From: an uncultured bacterium
Lineage (GTDB): Bacteria; Pseudomonadota; Gammaproteobacteria; Burkholderiales; Burkholderiaceae_F
Reading direction: 5' to 3'
Assembly: GCA_905215795.1 (NCBI GenBank)
Contig: CAJMRV010000132.1
Coordinates: forward strand, 1 to 5,217
DNA length: 5,217 nt
This document shows, piece by piece, positions 1-5,207 of the stretch (position 1 is the stretch's first letter; each line of letters opens with the position of its first letter). The position numbers were made by a program, and so were the translations under genes. The notes below the pieces were generated by a model, which saw only the letters and a program-made list of their open reading frames with translations, was not told the DNA's origin and ran no database searches.

Positions 1-746
1 AGGCCGCCCGTGCCCCGGACACGAAGGAGGAGCGGATGCTCCTCCCCCGCGTCGATCTCGGCCTCGACGGGCACCCCGAAGCGTTCGAGCATCGCGGCCG
101 TCATGTCGATGTAGGGACGGGACCGCACGGGCGCCTCCACAAGGAGGCGGCTCTCCCCCTCGAGCGAGGCGAGGGCGGTGAGCAAGGCGCTCACGTACTG
201 AGAGGAGACCGACCCCGTGATGCGGTGGAGCCCCGGACGGAGGCGGCCGTTGATTGAAAAGGGGAGGCCGCTCCTCCCCGGTGTGCCGTGGACAACGTCC
301 ACGCCGCCCCGGGCGAGCACCGAGAGGAGTTCCGCGACGGGACGCTCCGAGAGGCGGCTCCCGCCCGTGAAGCGCACGGAGCGGCCGAGCGCCGCCGCAG
401 CGGCCGCCCCGAAACGGAGCGCCGTGCCGCTCGCCTCGCACCGGCAGAGGGTCTCGGGAAGGCGGCCCTCCCGTTTCCCCGGGACGGAGCCGGGGGTGAT
501 CAGGATGCGGTCCTCGTCGATGACGACGCCCGCGCCGAGCGAGCCGATCACGGAGAGCGCGTCGTGGACGTCCCCGGAGCGGAGCCGCGAGGCGACCTCG
601 AGGGGCGACGTGGAGAGAAGCCCCATGAAGAAGAGGCGCTGGAGGACGGACTTCGACTCGACCGCCCGCACATGGGCGCCCTCGCGGAGCACGGCCGAAC
701 GGATGACGACGACGTCGGGGTCGCGAAGCGTATGAAGCGAAGTCAT
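1..746 (-). CDS. aroA: EPSP synthase (3-phosphoshikimate 1-carboxyvinyltransferase), 5' part, cut by the window edge
   Basis: Catalyses the sixth shikimate step, joining phosphoenolpyruvate to shikimate 3-phosphate. Only 248 codons, a little over half of the usual ~430 residues, are present; the C-terminal part lies beyond position 1. Visible family motifs: the N-terminal S-K-S-x-x-x-R loop (K32, S33, R37), the P-loop-like S-G-T-A-L-R-F (106-112), E-R-P (134-136), the substrate-binding G-S-V-S-S-Q-Y (178-184) and R-P-Y-I-D-M-T (210-216). The start at 746 is well supported: GGAGG (754-758 on the plus strand) lies 7 bases upstream, and the ATG overlaps the aroB stop as ATGA, so translation is probably coupled to aroB. 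The loop that is N-A-G-T-A-M-R-P in E. coli reads A-S-G-T-A-L-R-F, closer to clostridial C-G-E-S-G-S-T-L-R-F types. The identification is firm; class and glyphosate response are not determined. Confidence 0.95.
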   Translation of the reverse strand, partial: MTSLHTLRDPDVVVIRSAVLREGAHVRAVESKSVLQRLFFMGLLSTSPLEVASRLRSGDVHDALSVIGSLGAGVVIDEDRILITPGSVPGKREGRLPETLCRCEASGTALRFGAAAAAALGRSVRFTGGSRLSERPVAELLSVLARGGVDVVHGTPGRSGLPFSINGRLRPGLHRITGSVSSQYVSALLTALASLEGESRLLVEAPVRSRPYIDMTAAMLERFGVPVEAEIDAGEEHPLLLRVRGTGG

Positions 747-2041
747 CGCAGGGCCTCCGAACGGAGCTCACCGGCATCCGCTTCAGAACCGACGCGCCAC
801 GGACGGTGGCGGTCCGAGTCGGGATGGAAGGCCTGGGAAAGCGAGGTGACGGGTTGGAAAGTCCCTTCCGCGAGTGCGGCCGAAATGAAGCGGGCGAAGG
901 GCGCCGGCCCCATGGTGACGACCCGTGCGGGTCCTTTTTCCGAGGAGGGCAGCACCACGGGGATTCCGAATCCGGTTCGCTTCTTGTCGGTGAAGGCGGC
1001 CGCGGCGATCATGCCGGGGGCATCGGCATCAAGCTTCCCATGGAGCTCCCCGAGGACCTCCGACGCACGGGGAAGACCATGGACGGCCATGAGTCCGAGG
1101 AGACGTTCGAGGGCGTCCGGAGCGACGAGTCCAAGACGCACAGCACCGCGGGTGACGAGCTCCATCCCCGCCGAGACGGCGCGTCCGTGAGCGAGCGTGT
1201 ACCCGGAGAGCCGTTCGAGGGCGTGTCCGAGCGTGTGCCCGAAGTTGAGGAGACGGCGGCGCCCTGAGCCAGGACGCTCGAAGGGGTCCTGCTCGACGAT
1301 GGCGGTCTTGAGACCCACGGCCCGGGCGACGAGCCGTGCGGCCCGCACCTCGTCGAAGGCGGACTCAAAAAGCGGCGCCTCCGGACGGGCCCCGTTGATG
1401 AAGGGTCCCGAGAGCAGTTCGGCGGCGAGCGCGTCGGCGTCCGCCTTCGGGGCGATGAAGGCGAGCTTCACCACTTCGGCCATCCCGTTCGTCCATTCGG
1501 AGACGGGAAGCGTACTCAGAAGCGAAGGATCGATCAGGACGGCGAGCGGATCGCGGAAGACCCCCATCAGGTTCTTCCCCTGCGGCAGGTTCACCCCGGT
1601 CTTCCCGCCCACCGACGCGTCGACGGCGGCGAGAAGCGACGTGGGGCAGTTGACGAACGGGACGCCCCGCATGTAGAGGGCGGCGGCGAGTCCCGCCGCG
1701 TCCCCGACGACGCCACCGCCGAAGGCGACGACGGCGTCGGAACGGGTGAGTCCGGCCGCGGCCCACGTTGAAAGCAATCCGACGACGGTCTCAGGACTCT
1801 TCGTCGCCTCTCCCGGCGGCAGGATGCTCACGACGGCCTCGAGTCCGACCGAGGCGAGGGTGCTTCGGAAGCGTTCGAGATGATGGCGGGCGACGTTGGC
1901 GTCGGTGACGAGGGCGGCCCTGCCCGAAGCCCCCGGCACCGCGGCAGACAAGGCCGCCAGGGCGGGGGCGTCCTCGGTCACGACGACGCGGCCCGAGGGG
2001 AACGGGCGACCTTCGAGGCAGCCCGGGTTGTTGCTCTCCAT
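743..2041 (-). CDS. aroB: 3-dehydroquinate synthase
   Basis: Converts DAHP to 3-dehydroquinate, the second shikimate step, using NAD+ and a divalent metal; soluble and cytosolic. The product is 432 residues. The nucleotide-binding G-G-G-V-V-G-D is at 108-114, the D-A-S-V-G-G-K-T-G-V-N segment at 141-151, A-E-V-V-K at 188-192, N-F-G-H-T-L-G-H at 266-273, A-H-G-R-A-V at 284-289 and D-K-K at 352-354. E189, H269 and H285 match the three metal ligands of the family, so the enzyme should be active. Usual AroB length is about 350-370; here about 40 hydrophilic residues follow the last conserved helix (after residue 393), and their coding sequence also holds the aroA ribosome binding site. The start at 2041 is chosen because AGGGAGG lies 5 bases upstream; the frame stays open further upstream, but that part has no AroB similarity. 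It is the first gene of an aroB-aroA operon diverging from the DAHP synthase gene. Confidence 0.96.
   Translation of the reverse strand: MESNNPGCLEGRPFPSGRVVVTEDAPALAALSAAVPGASGRAALVTDANVARHHLERFRSTLASVGLEAVVSILPPGEATKSPETVVGLLSTWAAAGLTRSDAVVAFGGGVVGDAAGLAAALYMRGVPFVNCPTSLLAAVDASVGGKTGVNLPQGKNLMGVFRDPLAVLIDPSLLSTLPVSEWTNGMAEVVKLAFIAPKADADALAAELLSGPFINGARPEAPLFESAFDEVRAARLVARAVGLKTAIVEQDPFERPGSGRRRLLNFGHTLGHALERLSGYTLAHGRAVSAGMELVTRGAVRLGLVAPDALERLLGLMAVHGLPRASEVLGELHGKLDADAPGMIAAAAFTDKKRTGFGIPVVLPSSEKGPARVVTMGPAPFARFISAALAEGTFQPVTSLSQAFHPDSDRHRPWRVGSEADAGELRSEALR
754..758 (-). promoter_or_regulatory. Ribosome binding site of aroA inside the aroB 3' end
   Basis: GGAGG on the minus strand lies 7 bases before the aroA ATG (746) and within the last codons of aroB. 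Together with the ATGA overlap it supports coupled translation of the two genes. Confidence 0.75.
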
Positions 2042-2046
2042 GTTGT

Positions 2047-2053
2047 CCTCCCT
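2047..2053 (-). promoter_or_regulatory. Ribosome binding site that fixes the aroB start
   Basis: On the minus strand AGGGAGG stands 5 bases before the ATG at 2041. It decides between this start and in-frame upstream ATGs (for example at 2210), which would add a tail with no family similarity. Confidence 0.8.
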
Positions 2054-2136
2054 AATGGACGATTGCTGGACGTGTGTCCTGGGGTGTGTCTTGGAAGCAC
2101 CTCCGTGCAGGGTCGTGTTGGTTCGGGGGCTTTCAA

Positions 2137-2152
2137 ACGGGGATTGCCCCGT
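2137..2152 (-). terminator. Short perfect hairpin in the aroB leader (possible attenuator)
   Basis: ACGGGG and CCCCGT form a perfect 6-bp stem with a 4-base loop. Read on the minus strand, into aroB, it is followed by TTTGAAAG, which is a weak U-tract. It could act as an attenuator or simply as leader structure. No competing anti-terminator was worked out. Confidence 0.35.
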
Positions 2153-2193
2153 CCTCCCGTGCACGAAGACGCGTTTTCCTGTAAAGTCCGTTA

Positions 2194-2219
2194 TTGTCCG
2201 TACAACCATGTACGTACAA
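2194..2219. promoter_or_regulatory. Operator-like palindrome pair (TGTCCGTACA / TGTACGTACA)
   Basis: TGTACGTACA at 2209-2218 is a perfect 10-bp palindrome, and TGTCCGTACA at 2195-2204 differs from it by one base, 14 bases upstream. The first copy also sits in TTGT-CCGT-ACAA (2194-2205). Two copies of a dyad-symmetric word in a divergent aro promoter region look like a repressor site. It is not a textbook TyrR box (TGTAAA-N6-TTTACA) or TrpR operator, so no protein is assigned. Confidence 0.5.
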
Positions 2220-2271
2220 ATCAAATTCCTGAAGTTTAACACTCTTCGAAACTTCTGCAGGACCAAAGCGC

Positions 2272-2967
2272 ATGAAAAATGAACATGTTGGAGAACGAGC
2301 AGGGCGTTTCTCGGGTCTCCGTGCGCCGCAGGCGCTTCGGGAAAGGCTGCCTGTGCCGCCCGAGGCCGCCCGGAAGATCGCCACGAGCCGGAACGCCGTC
2401 GAGGGCGTCCTCGAGGGGACGGACTCCCGGCTCCTCGTCGTGACGGGCCCCTGTTCGGTCCACAACGAAGAGGCGGTGCTCGAATACGCACGAAGGCTCG
2501 GCCGGATCACACCGTTGATCGACGACGTCCTCTTGCCGGTGATGCGCGTCTACTGCGAGAAGCCCAGGACGGCACTAGGTTGGAAGGGCTTCATCGCCGA
2601 TCCGACGCTGGACGGCACGGAGGGGATCGCCCGCGGACTCGAACGGGCGAGGGCGCTGATGCTGGGTGTCTTGAAAGAAGGCGTCCCCGTCGCGACCGAG
2701 GTCCTCAATCCGCTCGTCGACGCGTGGCTGGGCGATCTCCCGTCATGGATCGCCATCGGGGCGAGGACCTCAGAGAGTCCCGTCCACCGGGAGGCCGCGA
2801 GCGGCTTTCATGCGCCCGTCGGCTTCAAGAACGGCACGGACGGATCGGTCTCGACGGCCGTCAACGCCGTCCTCGTGGCGAAACGCCCCCATGAAAGGCT
2901 CGGAATCGATGTAACGGGACGTGCGGCATCTCCACGGCCGCGAACCCGCATGCACACGTGGTGCTGA
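2272..2967 (+). pseudogene. aroF: DAHP synthase (3-deoxy-7-phosphoheptulonate synthase), N-terminal part of a frameshifted gene
   Basis: The first shikimate enzyme, condensing phosphoenolpyruvate and erythrose 4-phosphate; class I, AroF/AroG/AroH type. Residues 1-217 align without gaps to my recollection of E. coli AroG: metal ligand C61 in G-P-C-S, R92 and K97 in M-R-V-Y-C-E-K-P-R-T, G-W-K-G (103-106), G-A-R-T-S-E-S (163-169) and G-F-K-N-G-T-D-G (184-191). AGGA (2259-2262), 9 bases before the ATG, supports the start. After R217 (codon 2920-2922) similarity ends and about 14 unrelated residues follow to a stop at 2965-2967. The conserved remainder continues one frame over (2925-3392). As written the product lacks three of the four metal ligands and would be inactive. 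A sequencing or assembly error is as likely as a true pseudogene. Positions tied to feedback inhibition differ from E. coli (N146, D150, A175, F179, H180). The symbol aroF is chosen because several segments read closest to AroF; aroG is possible. Confidence 0.88.
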
Positions 2968-3392
2968 GGGGCGGCGCCAAGGGACCCAACCATGACGAGG
3001 AGAGCGTCGCCCACGTGGTGGCGTCTCTTGAAGCGGCCGGATTGACGGGCAGGGTGGTCGTGGATTGTTCGCACGGCAACGCCTGCGGGGACTTCCGCCG
3101 TCAGAGCGCCGCCTTCAGGGACCTCGTCGAGAGAAAGGCGCGGGAAGGTGCCTTGTCGCCGATTGCGGGCGTGATGCTCGAAAGCCATCTCATGGAGGGA
3201 CGCCAGACGATCGAAAGCCTCCGCGACGGAGGACGGCCGCTCCCGGGCGTCTCGATCACCGACGCCTGCATCGGATGGGAGGAAACCGAAGCGCTGCTCC
3301 TGCAAGCGGCCCGGAGACTGCGTGCGGCTCGGAACGACATGACTGACGGAAAGGAACGGGCAGACGAACGAGGGATGCCGCTCGCGGCCTGA
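2923..3392 (+). pseudogene. aroF: DAHP synthase, C-terminal part of the same frameshifted gene
   Basis: This is the second half of the DAHP synthase barrel, read in the -1 frame relative to the start at 2272. It begins G-I-S-T-A-A-N-P-H-A-H-V-V-L-R-G-G and contains D-C-S-H-G-N, M-L-E-S-H-L and S-I-T-D-A-C-I-G-W-E, which carry the His, Glu and Asp metal ligands. If one base is restored at the junction, the whole protein is 373 residues and this histidine falls at residue 268, the same number as in E. coli AroG, which argues for exactly one missing base. About 19 residues extend past the usual C-terminus. A GTG at 2958 is available, but I see no ribosome binding site for it, and a fragment starting there would lack the substrate-binding N-terminal half. 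An adjacent independent gene is therefore unlikely. Confidence 0.85.
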
Positions 3393-3419
3393 AGCGTCAG
3401 CAACGGAGTGGCGTCGGCA

Positions 3420-3510
3420 GGAACTCCGAGTGGAACGAGGAAGGAATTCGAACGGAACTCGGATGGAGCCCGGAAGGAAGTGCGTTGCGGATGGCTTGAG
3501 GACGGAATAC
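3420..3510 (+). repeat. Degenerate tandem repeat of about 11 bases, GGA-rich
   Basis: GGA occurs at 3432, 3443, 3454, 3465 and 3476, exactly 11 bases apart, flanked by 3420 (12 before) and 3489 and 3500 (13 and 11 after). Units read GGAACTCCGAGT, GGAACGAGGAA, GGAATTCGAAC, GGAACTCGGAT and GGAGCCCGGAA, then drift. A second GGA/GAA sub-phase runs at 3439, 3450, 3461 and 3472. Because 11 is not a multiple of 3, this is not a simple amino-acid repeat. Its function is unknown. Confidence 0.55.
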
Positions 3511-3548
3511 CGACATGAAGACGGTTTGAATGATGCTTGAGTGAAGAG

Positions 3549-3571
3549 CGGCCGGTACCGAAATCCGGCCG
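3549..3571 (+). terminator. Terminator-like hairpin after the DAHP synthase gene
   Basis: CGGCCGG (3549-3555) and CCGGCCG (3565-3571) form a perfect 7-bp GC stem with a 9-base loop, followed by TTTC. Flanking bases can extend the stem imperfectly (TGAA 3542-3545 with TTCA 3573-3576, GAG 3539-3541 with CTC 3579-3581). It lies about 155 bases after the aroF stop. The T-tract is short, so a role in termination is probable rather than certain. Confidence 0.5.
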
Positions 3572-3591
3572 TTTCACCCTCAAAAAGATTG

Positions 3592-3613
3592 CAACATAAT
3601 AGTCGTTATGTTG
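3592..3613. promoter_or_regulatory. Perfect 8+8 bp inverted repeat overlapping a -10-like box
   Basis: CAACATAA (3592-3599) and TTATGTTG (3606-3613) are exact reverse complements around a 6-base spacer (TAGTCG). CATAAT at 3595-3600 matches the -10 consensus in 5 of 6 bases and lies inside the left arm, an arrangement typical of a repressor site. No good -35 was found. It is about 150 bases upstream of the aldehyde dehydrogenase start and its likely target is that gene, which is inference. Confidence 0.45.
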
Positions 3614-3632
3614 AATTTGCCGAAAAAGGGCC

Positions 3633-3650
3633 TTGAAACCATTTGAAACC
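3633..3650 (+). repeat. Direct repeat TTGAAACC x2, one helical turn apart
   Basis: TTGAAACC occurs at 3633-3640 and 3643-3650, so starts are 10 bp apart and the copies face the same side of the helix. Placed between the inverted repeat and the aldehyde dehydrogenase gene, it may be a tandem regulator site, but two short copies can arise by chance. Confidence 0.3.
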
Positions 3651-3725
3651 CAAATCGCCTCGTTCCCAAGCGTCTTCCGATTCAACACCACCCATGAGGG
3701 TCTAGCCCGCCGCGTCCCAGGGGGT

Positions 3726-3731
3726 TATGAT
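3726..3731 (+). promoter_or_regulatory. Candidate -10 box TATGAT before the aldehyde dehydrogenase gene
   Basis: TATGAT matches TATAAT in 5 of 6 bases and would give a leader of about 25 bases. No recognisable -35 lies 16-18 bases upstream, so it would need an activator or may be a chance match. Confidence 0.3.
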
Positions 3732-3763
3732 GAAGACATGGAGTTCACAACAAGGAGAACACT

Positions 3764-5176
3764 ATGGACTTTGCCAAGAACTATGTATTCGGCAACTGGG
3801 TCAAGCCCTCTTCCGGAGAAACCATCGGCGTGATGAACCCTGCGACGCAGGAGGTCTTCGCCCACGTTCCGGAAAGCCGCCAGGAGGACGTCGCCCTTGC
3901 GGTGGCCGCCGCCAAGAGCGCGCTGCCGAAATGGAGCGCCATGCCCATGGAGTTCCGCTGCGGCCTGATGAAGGCCATGCTCGAGTACCTTGAGAGCCAG
4001 GCCGAGACGATCATCGACATGGAGGTCAAGGAACTCGGCGCCCCGGTCTCGTTCGCCCGCAACGCCCACTGCTTCTATCAGTTCGAGCGCATCCGCTCCT
4101 ACATCGAGGTCGCCTCGAACCTCGAACTCGAATCGAAGTTCCCCGCCTCGCTCGTCATCCGCGAGCCCGTGGGCGTCGTCGCCGCGATCACCCCGTGGAA
4201 CTACCCCTTGGGGCAGCTCGTCCAGAAGGTGGTCCCGGCCATCCTGATGGGCAACACGGTCGTGATGAAGCCTAGCCAGGTCACCCCGCTCTCCGCGTTC
4301 GTCCTCATGGACGCCTTCGACAAGGCGGGATTCCCCGACGGGGTCCTGAACCTCGTCTCGGGCAAGGGTTCCGAGCTCGGCGACGCGTTCGCCTACCACC
4401 CGGACGTCGACATGGTGAGCTTCACCGGCTCAACCGCCGTGGGCGTAGAACTCGCCAAGAAGTGCTTCGACTCGATGAAGCGCGTGAGCCTGGAGCTCGG
4501 CGGCAAGTCGCCCGCCATCTGGCTCCCCTCGAAGAGCTACGACGAATACGTCCCGCAGCTCTTCAACTCGATCTTCCTCAATTCCGGGCAGACCTGCACC
4601 GCCCTCTCCCGTCTGATCGTCCCGAAGATGGACATCGACAAGGTGCGCGAGGCCTTGATGAACCACCTCGAGGACTACCCCGTCGGGGATCCGGCCGACC
4701 CGAAGACCAAGGTCGGTCCGATGGCCACCGTGGCCCAGTACAAGAAGGTGCGCGACTACATCATGCTCGGCCTCACCGAGGGCGCGAAGCTCTTCGCGGG
4801 CGAGGTGCCCGACCGCTCGACCGACTCCCTCTACATCAAGCCCACGATCTTCGTGGACGTGGACAATTCGATGCGGATCGCCCAGGAGGAGATCTTCGGG
4901 CCGGTGCTCTGCGTGCTCACCTACGAGACGGTCGACGAAGCGGTGAAAATCGCCAACGACTCAATCTACGGCCTGAACGCCGCCGTCAACGGTCCCGACG
5001 AGGCGGAGGCGATGGAGGTCGCACGCCGCCTCAAGGCCGGCAACGTCTACGTGAACAACGCCCCGCGCGACGTCTACGCCCCGTTCGGCGGCTACAAGTC
5101 GAGCGGCTTCGGACGCGAGGGCGGCCTCTACGGCCTGCTCGAATTCACGCAGCTCAAGGCGGTCTTCCGCAAGTAG
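3764..5176 (+). CDS. NAD(P)-dependent aldehyde dehydrogenase
   Basis: A soluble enzyme that oxidises an aldehyde to the carboxylic acid with NAD(P)+. The 470 residues are full length for the family. Key positions: T-P-W-N-Y-P with the catalytic-site asparagine N146, cofactor lysine K169 in K-P-S-Q, the F-T-G-S-T nucleotide-binding turn (220-224), general base E244 in L-E-L-G-G-K-S-P, the catalytic cysteine C278 in N-S-G-Q-T-C and E376 in E-E-I-F-G-P. AAGGAG (3752-3757) lies 6 bases before the ATG, a near-ideal ribosome binding site. Overall wording, including V-S-F-T-G-S-T and the C-terminal A-P-F-G-G-Y-K-S-S-G, recalls the CddD-like/DhaS-like branch more than betaine aldehyde or succinate semialdehyde dehydrogenases, but the substrate cannot be read from sequence. 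Codons strongly favour C or G in third position (AAG for Lys, GCC, CTC), consistent with good expression. It appears to be a single-gene unit. Confidence 0.95.
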   Translation: MDFAKNYVFGNWVKPSSGETIGVMNPATQEVFAHVPESRQEDVALAVAAAKSALPKWSAMPMEFRCGLMKAMLEYLESQAETIIDMEVKELGAPVSFARNAHCFYQFERIRSYIEVASNLELESKFPASLVIREPVGVVAAITPWNYPLGQLVQKVVPAILMGNTVVMKPSQVTPLSAFVLMDAFDKAGFPDGVLNLVSGKGSELGDAFAYHPDVDMVSFTGSTAVGVELAKKCFDSMKRVSLELGGKSPAIWLPSKSYDEYVPQLFNSIFLNSGQTCTALSRLIVPKMDIDKVREALMNHLEDYPVGDPADPKTKVGPMATVAQYKKVRDYIMLGLTEGAKLFAGEVPDRSTDSLYIKPTIFVDVDNSMRIAQEEIFGPVLCVLTYETVDEAVKIANDSIYGLNAAVNGPDEAEAMEVARRLKAGNVYVNNAPRDVYAPFGGYKSSGFGREGGLYGLLEFTQLKAVFRK

Positions 5177-5185
5177 ACACGACTT

Positions 5186-5207
5186 CTCCGGGGCGGGTTT
5201 CCCGGAG
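5186..5207 (+). terminator. Hairpin after the aldehyde dehydrogenase gene
   Basis: CTCCGGG (5186-5192) and CCCGGAG (5201-5207) form a perfect 7-bp stem with an 8-base loop, 9 bases after the stop codon. The following bases (GGCACATTCA) contain no T-run before the window ends, so this may be an atypical terminator or a 3'-end stabilising stem. Confidence 0.5.

Larger units (their letters stand above)
2042..2271. promoter_or_regulatory. Divergent control region between aroB and the DAHP synthase gene
   Basis: This 230-base gap separates two genes transcribed away from each other and must hold the promoters of both. The right half (about 2171-2260) is clearly richer in A+T than the surrounding coding DNA and contains the operator-like pair at 2194-2219. 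The left half is GC-rich and would be the leader of aroB mRNA; it holds a perfect 6-bp hairpin (2137-2152), a 4-bp hairpin (2097-2108) and an 11-base direct repeat (2072-2094). I could not find a convincing -35/-10 pair on either strand. The region probably controls the first pathway step and aroBA together; that is inference from the layout. Confidence 0.65.
3393..3763. other. 371-base intergenic region without a convincing gene
   Basis: No reading frame here on either strand has both a plausible ribosome binding site and recognisable similarity. In order it holds a GGA-rich degenerate tandem repeat (about 3420-3510), a terminator-like hairpin (3549-3571), an 8+8 bp inverted repeat over a -10-like word (3592-3613), a direct repeat TTGAAACC (3633-3650) and a second -10-like TATGAT (3726-3731) just before the aldehyde dehydrogenase gene. 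The stretch 3576-3660 is distinctly richer in A+T than the coding DNA, as expected for a promoter. Confidence 0.6.

Noticed and set aside
288..1190. 300-codon plus-strand open frame opposite aroA and aroB.
   Set aside because: It is antisense to two confidently identified genes, reads as Arg/Ala/Glu-rich low-complexity protein typical of GC-rich shadow frames, and has no recognised motif.
2042..2491. Upstream in-frame extension of aroB on the minus strand (open to 2491, with an ATG at 2210).
   Set aside because: The added residues have no AroB similarity and would overlap the aroF coding region, while a strong ribosome binding site fits the start at 2041.
2895..2930. Programmed -1 ribosomal frameshifting in the DAHP synthase gene.
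   Set aside because: No X-XXY-YYZ slippery heptamer is present in the usable interval, and DAHP synthases are not known to use frameshifting. A missing base is simpler.
2958..3392. Independent small gene starting at GTG 2958.
   Set aside because: Its sequence is the C-terminal half of DAHP synthase, directly continuous with the upstream half; there is no separate ribosome binding site.
3101..3691. 196-codon minus-strand open frame spanning the aroF 3' end and the intergenic region.
   Set aside because: There is no recognisable domain, half is antisense to conserved DAHP synthase sequence, and it crosses the terminator and promoter-like elements.
3725..4399. 224-codon minus-strand open frame opposite the aldehyde dehydrogenase gene.
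   Set aside because: It is the complement of the catalytic domain coding sequence; its skewed Asp/Glu/Gly/His/Arg composition reflects GC-biased codons on the other strand.
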